Source: Apis mellifera
Lineage: Eukaryota > Arthropoda > Insecta > Hymenoptera > Apidae
Length of the DNA stretch: 64,000 bases
Assembly (NCBI RefSeq): GCF_003254395.2
Contig: NC_037639.1
Location: 13,745,037-13,809,036 of the forward strand
Direction: 5' to 3'
Positions 40,141-52,211 of the stretch are shown in pieces (positions within the stretch are counted from its first letter, which is position 1; every line of letters begins with the position of its first letter). The notes under the pieces were generated by a model, which was not told the DNA's origin, did no database searches, and saw nothing but the letters and a program-made list of their open reading frames with translations. The translations under genes were made by a program, and so were the position numbers.

Positions 40141-41149
40141 ACGCCAGCTTTTGACGGGTCTCGTCTGGCCTGGTCGGTCGGTCAGAACTTGAGAATCGGT
40201 TGCAACGAGTTAATTCGTTCGATTCGTGGTTCCGCGATAACCCAAATTCCTCGCCGTTCCTGCCCTTCCTCCCAGACTTCTTTCGTTTTAATTACTCGAT
40301 ACGTGGGCGACCGCGTTTATTATGCCATTTTAGAGCGTGGCAAGGGGTGGTTCCGGGCTGATTAAATTAAATTTAAAATCCGCACCGTTCCGTGCTATTA
40401 TTTTAAACGATGGTTTTCCAGTGGGGCGTACGTTGGGTATATACGGGCGTATATAAAAGAGATTTCGAAACGAGTCGATAAAAATTCTCATAAAGGTTGT
40501 GTGTCGGGGCTTTCCATACGCGTGGCTTTTGTGCCGTAAAACGTATCGGAAATTAATATGCCAATTTCCTCCGAAAACTGGCTTGCCACGAGTTCACCCC
40601 TTTCTCCCCCCCACGGGTCCGGTTGTTGTAGCGTCCTTTGTTCGAAAATTAGTCAAATGTGCGGCAACGCCTGTTTCGAATGTCAAAGAGATTTAAACGG
40701 GATACGCGTACCTTGACCAGACTCGTGAATTCGATCGCGAGTAAACTTTAAATTATCATTGTATTAGACGCGAATCGATATTATTCGGGGGGAAAATTTG
40801 AAGATCGAAATTAAGGATTTTGATTTTATTCCATTAACTTGAAAGTCAGTTGGTTTAATCATTTTTTTGTTACAAGGAAAAAGTAATTTTTTTTACGCAT
40901 GTTGGATTTCAATGCATCGCGAGGAACGTGCATCGCGATTCTGTTTTTCCATTTGATGGACTTTATGAAAAAAGAAGAAAAAAAAGGGGGAAAAAAAGTA
41001 AACCGTTTCACGCGTACGTCGTCAGTTTCCCGCCACCGCTTTGTGCGTATTGTCAACGGCGGTTCACAAACAGTAAGAAACTTCTCAGCAACGTTACGAG
41101 TGTCACGGTAATCCATTGCTATTATACATATCTCGTGCGGCAATGCGCC

Positions 41150-42640
41150 TGGCGGTTTGCGCGCGAGGCGGCGTGTCGGTCGACCGAAGAGGAGGAATAG
41201 AAGCGTAGGAATAGGCGGCGGTGGCAGAGGAGTAGGAGGTGGAGTAAGTTGCGCGCGCGGCCATTTTGATAATCTCCCACTCCAGTGTCTCGCTCTCCTC
41301 GCTCCTTGCTCCTCCGCCTCGCGCTCCACCTTTCCTCTCTGTCCCACACTCGCGCGTCAACCTTTCCCCATCTCCGTCCCACTCGTTCTCTTTCCGTCTC
41401 TCGCGTGCACACTCACGCACACCAAGAATTTTACACACGTAACGGGTACAGGCGCGCACATATACACGCGCGGATACACGCGCGTACATAGATCGGAGAG
41501 AAAGAGCGAAGAACGGAAAGGAAAAAAGAGAAAGAATCGTTGGAGCGAGGAGATGACGACGACGGGCAGGCGAGGGTGTAGAGGAGTAAGACGGGAAGGG
41601 AGGTTCGTACACAGAGGATCGGTGCGTATATTTTTTTTCTCGTGCTCGTAGTGCGCGAGCTTTTGCGGCAAAAGAGCGTGTGCAGGAGAGTCGCCCCCGT
41701 GGTCGCTAGTGTCGCGATTTCCCTTCTTCCTCTCTCGCTCTTCCTCGTTCTCTCTCGTTCCCGCTCTCTCGGTACAACCGCGCGCATACACGTATACCCC
41801 GTTGTACGTGCTCTCGCGTGTACGTGTGTATCTCTGCCTATCTCGCTCCTTTGCCTCTCCCTCTCCTCGTCTCGACCGGAAGGTGCCAGTTTCTCGTCGA
41901 CGATCGTCTCGTGCACACTCGCGCTACGTCGTCGTCGTTTTCGCGTATCGTCGCGCACCTCTCGCACGTCGTTGTCGTCATTCTCGTCATCGTCGTCAAC
42001 CTCGTCAACGTCGTAAACGTCGTAAACGTCATTGTTGCCATTGCGTAACGTTCAACCTCTAATCGTGACATGTAAACAAATTGGATTACAAGTGTCGCGA
42101 TCCTCGGTCGAATTTCGAGGAAAACGAGCCGCGTGTGCCTGCTGACCAGTGCAAGTAAATAGAGAATGTTGCCGCGTCAAGGAGACTCGTCACTCGGGAT
42201 CGGTGCGTTATATTTTCGTGTATTTCGACTTGTATTTTATTCCTTCCCGTGATTGACACCGTTCCGTCGAATGGAAAAAGGTGTTGACCTTAGGAAAAGT
42301 GTTGGTGCGTTTATCTTCTTCTTGGTGGGTTGTTGCATAGTGTGTGTCGTACGAGTGGGAGCGCGCGCTTCTGGATTAGCCACTCCTCTCGTGCTTCTCT
42401 TCGAAACAACGCCGATCGGACGCTCTCCTCGCGGAATCGTTTGAGCGTTCGACGAAAGAATGAGAGTGTTTTTCCACGCAAATATCTCGTCGCCATTGGC
42501 GAGCCATCGAGCCGTTTCTTCGCGCACGATTCTCGGTATTTCTAGTGATTCTGGTGATCGCAGTTCTAGTGACAAGTCAATTTTGTCAGGATTATTTTTG
42601 GATACCACGATTACTCGACTCGTTCTTTCTTGAACGCACG
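41150..42640 (+). promoter_or_regulatory. CpG-rich promoter block with a non-coding first exon E
   Basis: A dense CpG block with CT-rich and GT-rich stretches runs from about 41150 to 42060. Leader-like sequence follows and ends in GAACGCACG before a strong donor GTGAGTAAGT at 42641. In the phase needed for the common exon, the last in-frame stop is TGA at 42570-42572 and no ATG follows it, so this exon would be non-coding. Translation could then begin at Met 52261 inside the common exon. A separate ATG at 42166 opens a 12-codon frame that meets GTGCGT at 42203, but in the wrong phase for the common exon. Confidence 0.35.
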
Positions 42641-44449
42641 GTGAGTAAGTACTAAAAACTTGCGCGTGTGCGATCGTATTTCGTTTCGTTTCTTCGTATA
42701 AACGATAAATTAAATAATTCTGTGTGACGTTGCGTCGCGATAGATCGTGCGTGGGATGGACATTTTCCACGGTGAGGCGGAAAAAAGAGAAAAAGAGACG
42801 AATGATTATCCTGTCACGATATCCATGGTGGAACACTGTACGCTTGTACCTTTCGATCGCGTGTTATTCCAACTTTTTTCTCCTCACCGTACATCCTAGT
42901 TTTCCGATAGCACTTTTGGAGAAAGTATGACACGACTTTCGTGACCGGTTGCTGTATTTCGTGACTGGAACGCGCGCGGGGCACGTGGGGAAAATTTAGA
43001 CGGACGTATCGGTTCCATAGTGGGGAAACTGTTGTCAACAAGAGCGAAACGTTTGTCAGGATTAATAGGGAATTTGGTTGAGAAGGTTCGAGGCTCGTGT
43101 AGTCGCGCAGTGTTTACTTTCGACCGACGACACCGGACGAAACTAGATTTCGTTCGATATAAATATCGAGGCACGAGCGTCGTAAACGTACCGTGCACGG
43201 TCATCCAGTAGTCGATCCGCCGTGCTAGAAATTCTCGTTAAATTATCGATAGACGCTCGCGCGTAAAAACGTCTGTTGGCGGCCATGTTCAAGAACACTC
43301 GGTCGCGGAGATATTGCGATTTCGTCATACCACGTGTCGCCATTTTTTTTCTTCGCATTCAAACGGAGCGTTACCTTCTTAGCTGGACTTTACCTTCATC
43401 AGTATCGCATCCACCTCGGATCGTTTCGTTGTTTACGCGACTTACTTTATTTTTCTATATCGAGAGTAAACTTTGCCTACACGCTATATAAGTGCTACAC
43501 AGGATAACAACGATAACGCGTCATTTCGATTCTAGAATATGCCTGTGCCAAGGTATGATTCATGCCCTTACCTATAAGACCTACTTACCAAGATACCGGA
43601 ATAACACCGGAGAAATATTTCACTGTACGAAAGCTTCGTTTCATTGAATTTACCTTCGATTCGAACATTATTCACGATTGATCGTTTATAGCCTCGAGGA
43701 CGCGGCAAGTTTTGCGTTCGACGTCCTTCGAATGGTCGAGGTGGTTTAACGTCGAATAAGTCGCGTTACCCGGTGCGTCGATTTATTCGACGTTTGATTC
43801 GCCCGAAAAAAATTTCAACTTTTTGAAATCGCGTAAAATGTACAAATAATAATAGAAAATTTGCAACAATATATATCGACGTTATCGCTAATTGTTTCTC
43901 GAACGATTCTATGTGTGTGTATATATACATATATACATATATCAAGAATTCCCCCAACATGATTTTATCTCTATCGATTTATCCTCCGATAAATCTCTCT
44001 CTTTTCTCTGTGACGCGTTGACGTCATTAGCCAACCTAGTTAATCCAGAAAATGATACAAGCGACGAACGATGGAATCGAGTAGCAAAATTTTACAGGAA
44101 GTTTATCGTGGAGAAATTTTGCCACGATTTGTCATATTTTTCGACGAGAGGGCACTTGCTCCGTTCCACTCTCGTGTTTCTCTTCCCTCGCTCTTTCGAC
44201 TCGGCGCGCGCTAACTTGGGATTACGTAAGTGACAGAGAGCGCTGCTACCAAAGAGCCTTGGTTTCCTTTTAAAAATGGCCGTCCACTGGCCTGAGAAAC
44301 ATCATCTCGTGTCGAAAACATCGGTCGTTCTGCGCCGCAGAGTGGAGCACACGCGTGTTCCGTTTACGTTGGATCAAGCGTGGAGCCATGATCTCGCGCT
44401 CGAATTCCCTCGAATTATCATTCGTCCGATTTGACGTTAATAAATTTAC

Positions 44450-44487
<38 letters not shown>
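44450..44487. repeat. (GAT)n microsatellite
   Basis: Twelve to thirteen uninterrupted GAT units. Confidence 0.95.
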
Positions 44488-44489
<2 letters not shown>

Positions 44490-45642
44490 GCGTGACAATT
44501 AGCTAAATAGTTAATCGTATTTTACCTTAAAAATATCGAATATAATACACAACGAGTATTTTCCCGTTTTTTGTTTATATATATATAATGTCGCATATAT
44601 ACAAACCAAGTATTATCGATAAATATGTATATTGAAATCAATAATTTCCTGCGATGAATTGACGTAGTTATAAGGCGAACGAATAGATAACGTTTCGCGC
44701 TACGAAATCAGCTATATGTGGAAAGGGAAATTGTGCGATACGTATTGGTAGAGTAAGTGTTATCAAAATACCAATGTTCTAGAATACGAGCGGAACTGAG
44801 TTTTCGAAATTGTTGCTATTGTTGTATGATTCTTTGGCCTTTGAGCAATCGTGAGAAATATATTTATAAAAGATACGAGAATATTGTGGTATAATTTGTG
44901 GCGAGATTAGAGAACCGATAACGATTTTATATTACTATAAAAGACTTAATGGACGATAACAAAGTATGAACGATTTGTGATTAATGTACAAAACGAAAAA
45001 AACGATGACCATGACAACAACATCGAGTTATTTGAAACATATGTATATATATATATATTTTGTTTATTTTGTTTTGTTTTCTGTAAAATTCCTATATCAT
45101 TCGTTGATAATTATTTTAATTGCACCAATAGAGAGTATCGAAAAAAATAACATTTACAAACATTTGCATTATAAATAACTGTAAATGTTAACTGACAACC
45201 CCGTCGACGCTTTAGAACCAACAATTTACACGTCAAATATTATATCGCTCGTCGAAGGTCGATCGACGACTGATCGTTAATCTTCCGTCGTAACTACCTA
45301 ATCGTCCATCGTTTCGTCAATCGGCCAATATATTTATATGGTTTATCGCAATTGCAATAAACACGCGAGAAAAATATGCTTTCGCACGTTCACTTTTTCG
45401 TGATCGAAATTTGTGAAAAAAAAAAAAAATCCATTTCGGTACAATAGAAATATAATAATAAAAAGAACAATTATTTATGTCTCTTTATAAATCAATTTTA
45501 AACGATCGATTAAATGGCGTTTAAATATCTTTGCATAAATATTTCAAGGCGACAATTATTATCCAATTGTCGTTCGAGAATAACAATAAATATTCAACAG
45601 CAAAAGATTTTTAGCCAAAAGGCTCGAAGTGTGGATAGCTCG

Positions 45643-45695
45643 TTTTTTCTTTTTTCTTTTTTTTTTTCTTTTTTTTTTTTTCCTCCTCTTCTTTC
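45643..45695 (+). repeat. Long polypyrimidine tract
   Basis: About 50 bases of T and C with a single central T-rich core. It ends in TTTCAATGG with no AG nearby, so it is not a good splice acceptor despite its strength. Confidence 0.8.
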
Positions 45696-47269
45696 AATGG
45701 CCGATGCTATCGAGCGAGCATTATGTAATGGTTATCGACAATGGTTAAGCCGTAGCTTCTCCGTTCGGCGACTTCAGTTTTCGACTCGTGGATGACACAG
45801 TGAAGCGTCTGGACTTGACATTACCGTCAGGCTCGTTCAATGCCAGGAACGGAAGAAAATTCGAGACGAAGAGAGATCCCGACCGTTCTTGAACTTTGAC
45901 CGAGTTATGTGCTGGTAATCGGTCGGCTGTTCGCTCGTCCGAATTAATTTCAAAACTTTTTTTTTTTTTCTCCACTTCTTCTTCAACGTTTTGGCAGCAT
46001 TTTCGAGTTCCCTCCCTAACGAAGGATGAAACCGTGGAATTTTTTTTTTTTTTTTATCGAAAGCATCATAGATGAGTCGATTACGCCTCTTTGGAGCGCG
46101 TTTATCGAACGCACATTTTTTTATTTAGCTGGATACGTGCAGTATCCAGTTTTTTTGAATGAAAAATCTAAATTTAAATGCGCAGACTTGGTTATTGAAT
46201 TTCGTCATTAGCATATATAATTTCCATTCTATAAATCGAGCTAAAAGCTCGTTCAGTCGATATCATCCTCTAGATCCCAGATATATAATATAATTCGCGC
46301 GCATACGTAAATGCACAAGTGAATCATCGTTTCACGTTTCTGGATGATGGTCGAGAGAAGATGAAACGTATTTGTGATCGATTTATCGTATTTATCGAGC
46401 AATTAATAATTCAAGTCGCGTCACCGGGGTACCGGTGTTTCCGAATGTTTGTTTATGTAAACGGTTGCTCGTCGAAACAACGCGAAACGAAAACTCGAAC
46501 AAACTCGTTTCCGACGAAGCGGAAGCTACTTTCGGCTCGAAAAACTGTGACCGATAAATACGTAATGCATTCCGTATAATATCTGGTGTAAATGAAACTT
46601 ATATTCAAATAGCGTGCGGCGAGGAAGGTTTTCGAGCGCGGTTCAAGAGGCTCGGTTCAATTCGTTCAAGGAGATTAGCGCTTGAGCGTAGAACGAAACG
46701 CGGCTTTCGAAGGTTGTCGTACCGTGAAACGATGTCAGTGTGTCAGTGTCAATGGAACCGAGTCATTGGGTTTGTCGATTGCGATCGCGAACGGGAAGAG
46801 ACGATGATTTTGCGACCATCAGAAACTTGATCTTTCCGAGAAAATCTTCCCTCGTGTATGATTTTTTTAAAGTTTTCGATTTACTTACTTCGAAATGGAA
46901 TAATACGGATAAATTTTACAAAAATGAAAATCTCTCTCGATCGATTCCATCCAAATCTCAAATTTTTCGATCCTAATAAAATTAACGAACGATTTGGACT
47001 TGTTAGGTAGGTAAAGAGAAAATGAAGATCGATTGCGAGATGGGCAGGGAGAAAGACAGGGAGGGGAGAGGCTAAAAAAGAAAGGAGGAAAGAGAGAGCA
47101 AGAGGGAAAAAGGCGTCGAATCGCCGAGAATTCGCGACCGCGCAATCCGGCATTTAGCCTTCGCCGGCTCAAAATAAACGCGACAACTCACAGATTCCCT
47201 GTGCCTCTTGCCACTCCTCTGCGCATCGTGATTTCGACTCGTCTCTCTTTTACACGCGTCCATCGCTCT

Positions 47270-47636
47270 TTATCTCGTGTCGATCTCTTCTCCGTCCTCT
47301 CTCTCTCTCTCTCTCGCGCCTCCTCTTCCCTCACCCCCTCCCTCGCAACGAGTTTACGCTCCTCTTCGTCGTTCCCCCAGCGCGGATACTTTCGCTGTCT
47401 CGGTCGTTTATCGGCAGAGAGTAGCTAACTAAGCTCGAATCCAATTCGCCACACGTACGGCCACGTGCGTGCAACGGTAGCAGCTCCCGTTCTGCCCGTG
47501 TGTGTGTGTGTGTGAGCGCGCGCGCGCGCGAGCCACCGCCGGACGCGCGTGTGCGTTACACTGTTTCGCGTGCTAGTTCGCTGCGCCTATACTTCGTCCG
47601 ATTTCTAAACAGCACGACGCGTGCACTTACACATCC
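47270..47636 (+). promoter_or_regulatory. Possible additional promoter and untranslated exon
   Basis: A GC- and CpG-rich block contains a GT/GC alternating tract and ends in ACATCC before GTAAGTAAG at 47637. The donor intron side is a perfect match, but the exon side is poor. If real, this would be another non-coding first exon of the same plus-strand gene. No TATA box was seen. Confidence 0.2.
47497..47531. repeat. (GT)n followed by (GC)n alternating tract
   Basis: About eight GT units pass directly into about seven GC units, a 35-base alternating purine-pyrimidine tract of the kind that favours Z-DNA. Confidence 0.9.
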
Positions 47637-49097
47637 GTAAGTAAGCGTTGCGTCGTGGAAATCGTCGCTTTTCACCGCAAGATTCCACCACGAATGCTTA
47701 CTATATATATATATGTGGCATTTTTTTACGATATATTTACGATCGAGGAAATATTTGATTGAAATGGATAAAAAAAAGAAAAAAAAACAGAATTCATCGG
47801 AGAGGAGATATTCTCGGCAAGGAATTTTCAACTTTGAAGAAATCTCATATTTTTTACCGGAATTCGAGCGATGAAAAATGCCATTGTCGGATCCGATGAT
47901 CGATAATACCGGCTCATTGAGTAAATTTAGATGAATCGATAGTTCGATTCACGAGGCGGCGAATATCTGGAATAGCGTGGAACGGTTGTACGCGTATCGA
48001 CGAATTAAAATATCGGCTGTGACGTTGGTTTTCAAGAATAGTATAACTGGGTATGTACGCGGTGGTGGAAATTAGCGCGTCACCGATCGCTCGAGCATCG
48101 TTGCTGACGTAGATCGATCCTGACCCCCGGCGGTCGCCCGTCGTCTGCCGCGGTTGTTCGCGGCTTGCGAAACGCGGGAAATCGGATGACGTTTCGTTGT
48201 CGTGCAGACTCTGCCAACTGTTTACTCCAGCCTATATACCCGTTCGAATTTTTGATTAACGGGAGGAGGAGAAGCTTTCTGTCCCCGTTCGCGAAACCGG
48301 GGAAAAACGGTTTTCCATTTACGTTTTCATATTCGTCATCGTTACGGATACGGGTCCAGGATTTTTTAATTAAAAAAAACATGCTGCTTGGCCATTCCAT
48401 CGATATCCTATTGATCTTCACGTCGACACACGGTCGTCGATGCCGATAAATACTCTCGAACGATTTTTAACGTTTTCGATTTATACGAATCCATCATTAA
48501 CGCGGAATTTCGAAGAGAGCCGAGGATTCGTTCGTAATGCGCCAGTGTATCGATCTTTCGTTCCCAAAACGAGTACATTTCTAATGTACATTTTTAAAAA
48601 TATTTCGTCTGACGACGAGTTTCGTATTTTTGATCACTTGTTTGTTGTATAACTCTGCAATAATTTTACGTATACGGAGAGGAAGAAGGAAACGTCTGAT
48701 TTATCGATTTTCCTTTAACCGTCGATTAACCGTCCCTCCCTCCCCCTTTATCTGTTTATTCATCGCGAGTCGCAGATGGCGAGGGCTCTCTCTCAAGAGT
48801 CCTTTCTTCCTTATCATTTCCAATGGGCCGCGATTAACGCGAGTTAATTATTTCCGTGGCCGATACTACTCTCCTCAGTATATATACAGGGATCGATCCT
48901 CCGTTCGAAGCGATTCGCTCGAAAAACTCGTTGGCAGATATTCGATGACGCCGTTGGAAATACAACTTGCTCCACTTTTAGAAGATCGTGTCGAATCGAA
49001 AGTAGCCATTAGTGTCGCTGCTTCGAGTATTTCAGTTACAAAAATAGAAAGAGAAAAGGAACTCGATCGTTCAGCTCGTCTCGAACGGAATACCATT

Positions 49098-49163
49098 GTT
49101 TTCTTTTCTTCTCTTCTCCTCTCTTCTCTTCTCTTTTCTTCTTTTTTCTTTTTTTTTTTTTTT
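49098..49163. repeat. Polypyrimidine (CTTTT/CTCTT) tract
   Basis: Sixty-odd bases of C and T with a terminal T run. No exon follows it. Confidence 0.85.
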
Positions 49164-49912
49164 ATATTTAATTCATAAAATCCACTCGGTCGAACAGACG
49201 AATTCGTTCGAAAATGATCGGTCCACGAGATGGTCGATCGGGCGACTGGAAAATTTGGAATCGAGCGAATGGGAATTCTGGAGGATGGCGTATGTATCCC
49301 CCGTCCATTTACCGAGGCGTTAATCACGAAAGCGCGCAGGCTTCGTTAGTGCGATGAACTTTGTCGGCTTTGCGACCTGTCGAACACTCGATAAAGTGCA
49401 CCACCCCGCTTCTCTTCGTTTCGATTCTCTTCCGAAATCGGCTAACGCTTTACCAATTCGAATCGCCTCGGATGTACGAAATTCCGTATATCTCCTAAGT
49501 CGAGTGTCCTAATTCAAAGGAAACTAATAACGAGAATGGACGACGAAAACTCAAATTATCCAACGATTCGGAAAAGAATTGTTATTGTATTCTTTTTTTC
49601 ATCCCCCTCTTTTTCACAAAGGAAAAAGTATTTTCGCTCGAAATATCTGGTGGTAAATCGAGAGTTTTTTTTCACTCGGAATTTTTGGGACGAGATATCT
49701 CTTATCCAAATAAAAAAAAAAGAAAAAAAGACACGCGATCGCAAGGAGAGGTTAATATTCCATGGAGGTGGAAAATCCTTTCGCCAAACTTATTCGTATA
49801 CATCGAATGTGTCGTATCAATACCGCGGATGATACGTACACGGATATTCGTATCGGATCTTGGTCGCCGTTATAGCGGCGTGCCAGCTCGAGCATGCTCG
49901 CTTTATCAGGAA

Positions 49913-49935
49913 ATATATATATATATATATATATA
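49913..49935. repeat. (AT)n microsatellite
   Basis: Eleven AT units. Confidence 0.9.
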
Positions 49936-50936
49936 CACCAATCGCAAAAGTATCACGTCCTCGTTCCAAGAGACGGAGAAAGAGATCGAGGGAAGTGGGA
50001 GGGGAGGAGTGGATTTTAGTAACCGGGAAATCAGTCGTATCTAAACTCGTAATGGGAAGAGGAGTATGCGTATATACATACGCGTGTGTGCTACGCGTGT
50101 GAAGGAACGAGACGAGATTCCCCGCCGTGGTAATAAATCCGTCGGCCAATGAGCCACCCCCCACCCCCCAGTCTTGTCACTGCGACCAATCCGAAATCCA
50201 TCCACGGTGGTGGAGATCCATCCGCCATCGTGCGCTCTCCCTTCGAATTTTCCACCATACGAACGTTCCATTCGTATCGCATCCGATCTTGGTCGGTTGT
50301 TTAGCGCGCCGTCCATATTTCCGGGCGGGGAAGGGAAAAATCATCAACGTCCACCGCGCTAATGAACGGCGGCCGCGAGGATTAGCGGGGCGGATCGATA
50401 TCCGTTGCACGGAAATTAGTCATTCTTTGCCCCCCCAGAATCGACAACAGAATCGAATTGGAATTGTATTGGATCGATTCGTCGCGACCCAGTTTTCGTT
50501 TTCGGAAATCCGGCACGAAATCCTAACTCGATTTCGTAACGCAACGCGAGAAGAAGAAGGAGAAGAAGACATTTCGAGTTTGATGATATGGGATCTGATG
50601 ATTCGCTATCGGCGCGGTGGCGTGTCTCGTCTGCTCGATTCGTGACGCGATCTTCCCCGGCTTCGTTGTAGCCGGAAACGCGGCTAAACAGGTGTTTGCG
50701 CCAGCTGCAGCTGCTCTCTCTCTCTCTCTTTTTCTATTTGCGTTCCGCGCCTAGTTCCTTTTACGGTTAGACGATGTATTCCTTAAAACGTGGGAGAGTT
50801 ATTCCGAGAGGGTGCGTCTCGTACCGATTTCCGCTCGGAGAGAGTCTAGGATCCAGCGCGACCAATTCATGCTCGATAACCGAGGCCAACGAAAAGAGGG
50901 AGCGAATTTTCTTTCGAAAGAGATCGATTCGAGGTG

Positions 50937-52210
50937 ATTATCGATCGATTCTCTGACAAAAGAAATCCGTCGAAATTTTGTTCCTTTTCTCTTCCTCCTC
51001 TTGACATCCTCTCTTCATTTTTTTCGATAAAAAGATATCGATCGATTTGTATTCCGAAATTTTGTTCCTTTTCTCTTCCTCCTCTTGATACCCTCTTTTT
51101 ATTTTTTTCGATAAAGAGAAATCGATCGATTTGTATTTTGATATGAAATCGATTGTTGCGGAATATAATCGTTTATAACCGAAGGAAATATTGGACTTTC
51201 ATTATCAATCGACTCTCTGGCAAAAGAAATCCGTGGAAATTTTGTTCCTTTTCTCTTCCTTTTGTTGACACCCTCTTTTCATTTTTTCCGATAAAAAGAT
51301 ATCGATCGATTTGTGTTTCGATATGAAATCGATTGTCGTGGTTTATAATGAAATAACCGAAATGAATAATGAAATATTGAACTTTCATTATCGATTGACT
51401 CTCTGGCAAAAGAAATCCGTGGAAATTTTGTTCCTTTTCTCTTCCTTCTGTTGACACCCTCTTTTCATTTTTTCCGATAAAGAGAAATCGATCGATTTGT
51501 ATTTTGATATGAAATCGATTGTCGCGGAATATAATCGTTTATAACCGAAGGAAATATTGGACTTTCGTTATCGATCGACTCTCTGGCAAAAGAAATCCAT
51601 GGAAATTTTGTTCCTTTTCTCTTCCTCCTTTTGATTTTTCCTCTTTTCATTTTTTTCGATAAAAAGTTATCGATCGATTTGTATTTCGAAATTTTGTTCC
51701 TTTTCTCTTCCTCCTCTTGACACCCTCTTTTCATTTTTTCCGATAAAGAGAAATCGATCGATTTGTATTTTGATATGAAATCGATTGTCGCGGAATATAA
51801 TCGTTTATAACCGAAGGAAATATTGGACTTTCATTATCGATCGACTCTTTGGCAAAAGAAGTCCGTGGAAATTTTGTTCCTTTTCTCTTCCTTCTGTTAA
51901 CATCCTCTTTTCATTTTTTTCGTCCGATAAAAAAATATCGATCGATTTGTATTTCGATATGAAATCGATTGTCGCGGAATACAACGATTTATAATGAAAT
52001 AACCGAAGGAAACATTGGTCTTTCATTATCGATTGATTCTTTAGTAAAAGAAATCCGTGGAAATTTTGTTCCTTTTCTCTTCCTTCTGTTGACACCCTTT
52101 TTTCATTTTTTTCGATAAAGAATCGATCGATTTGTGTTTCGATATGAAATCGATTGTCGCGGAATACAACCGTTTATAATGAAATAACCGAAGGAAACAT
52201 TGGTCTTTCA
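50937..52210 (+). repeat. Minisatellite, eight units of about 180 bp (two about 85 bp), ending at a splice acceptor
   Basis: The anchor word GAAATTTTGTTCC recurs at about 50972, 51056, 51236, 51422, 51602, 51688, 51868 and 52060. The spacings are thus 84, 180, 186, 180, 86, 180 and 192 bases. A full unit has, in order: a CTCTCTGGCAAAAGAAATCC segment, the anchor, a pyrimidine-rich tract of about 45 bases, an ATCGATCGAT palindrome, GAAATCGATTGTCGCGG, and a CCGAAGGAAA-TATTGG-CTTTCATTATCG segment. The two short units lack roughly the second half. The last unit stops in CTTTCAG, the acceptor of the common exon. Minus-strand frames with repeated GREKEQNFHG words are artefacts of the repeat. Confidence 0.9.
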
Positions 52211-52211
52211 G

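Larger units (their letters stand above)
37801..41150. other. Intron after exon D
   Basis: CpG-rich sequence without a supported exon. One plus-strand frame at 38593-38838 is unusually protein-like and is discussed under findings. A motif cluster at 40099-40140 and an AT repeat have their own entries. Confidence 0.5.
42641..50936. other. Intron before the minisatellite
   Basis: Mixed composition, no supported coding exon. It holds several simple repeats and pyrimidine tracts (entered separately) and a possible extra promoter near 47270-47636. A TCAGT-rich word cluster at about 46735-46752, followed by an ATG, looks leader-like, but its frame has no splice donor in a useful place. Confidence 0.5.

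Noticed and set aside
41157..42071. Many 100-180 codon frames on both strands of the CpG block
   Set aside because: They are Arg/Ser/Thr-rich, overlap in several frames at once and fit a stop-poor GC-rich leader or promoter rather than coding sequence.
51173..52095. Minus-strand frames with repeated GREKEQNFHG words, resembling a repetitive protein
   Set aside because: They arise from the minisatellite units, differ in frame from unit to unit and are broken by the short units.
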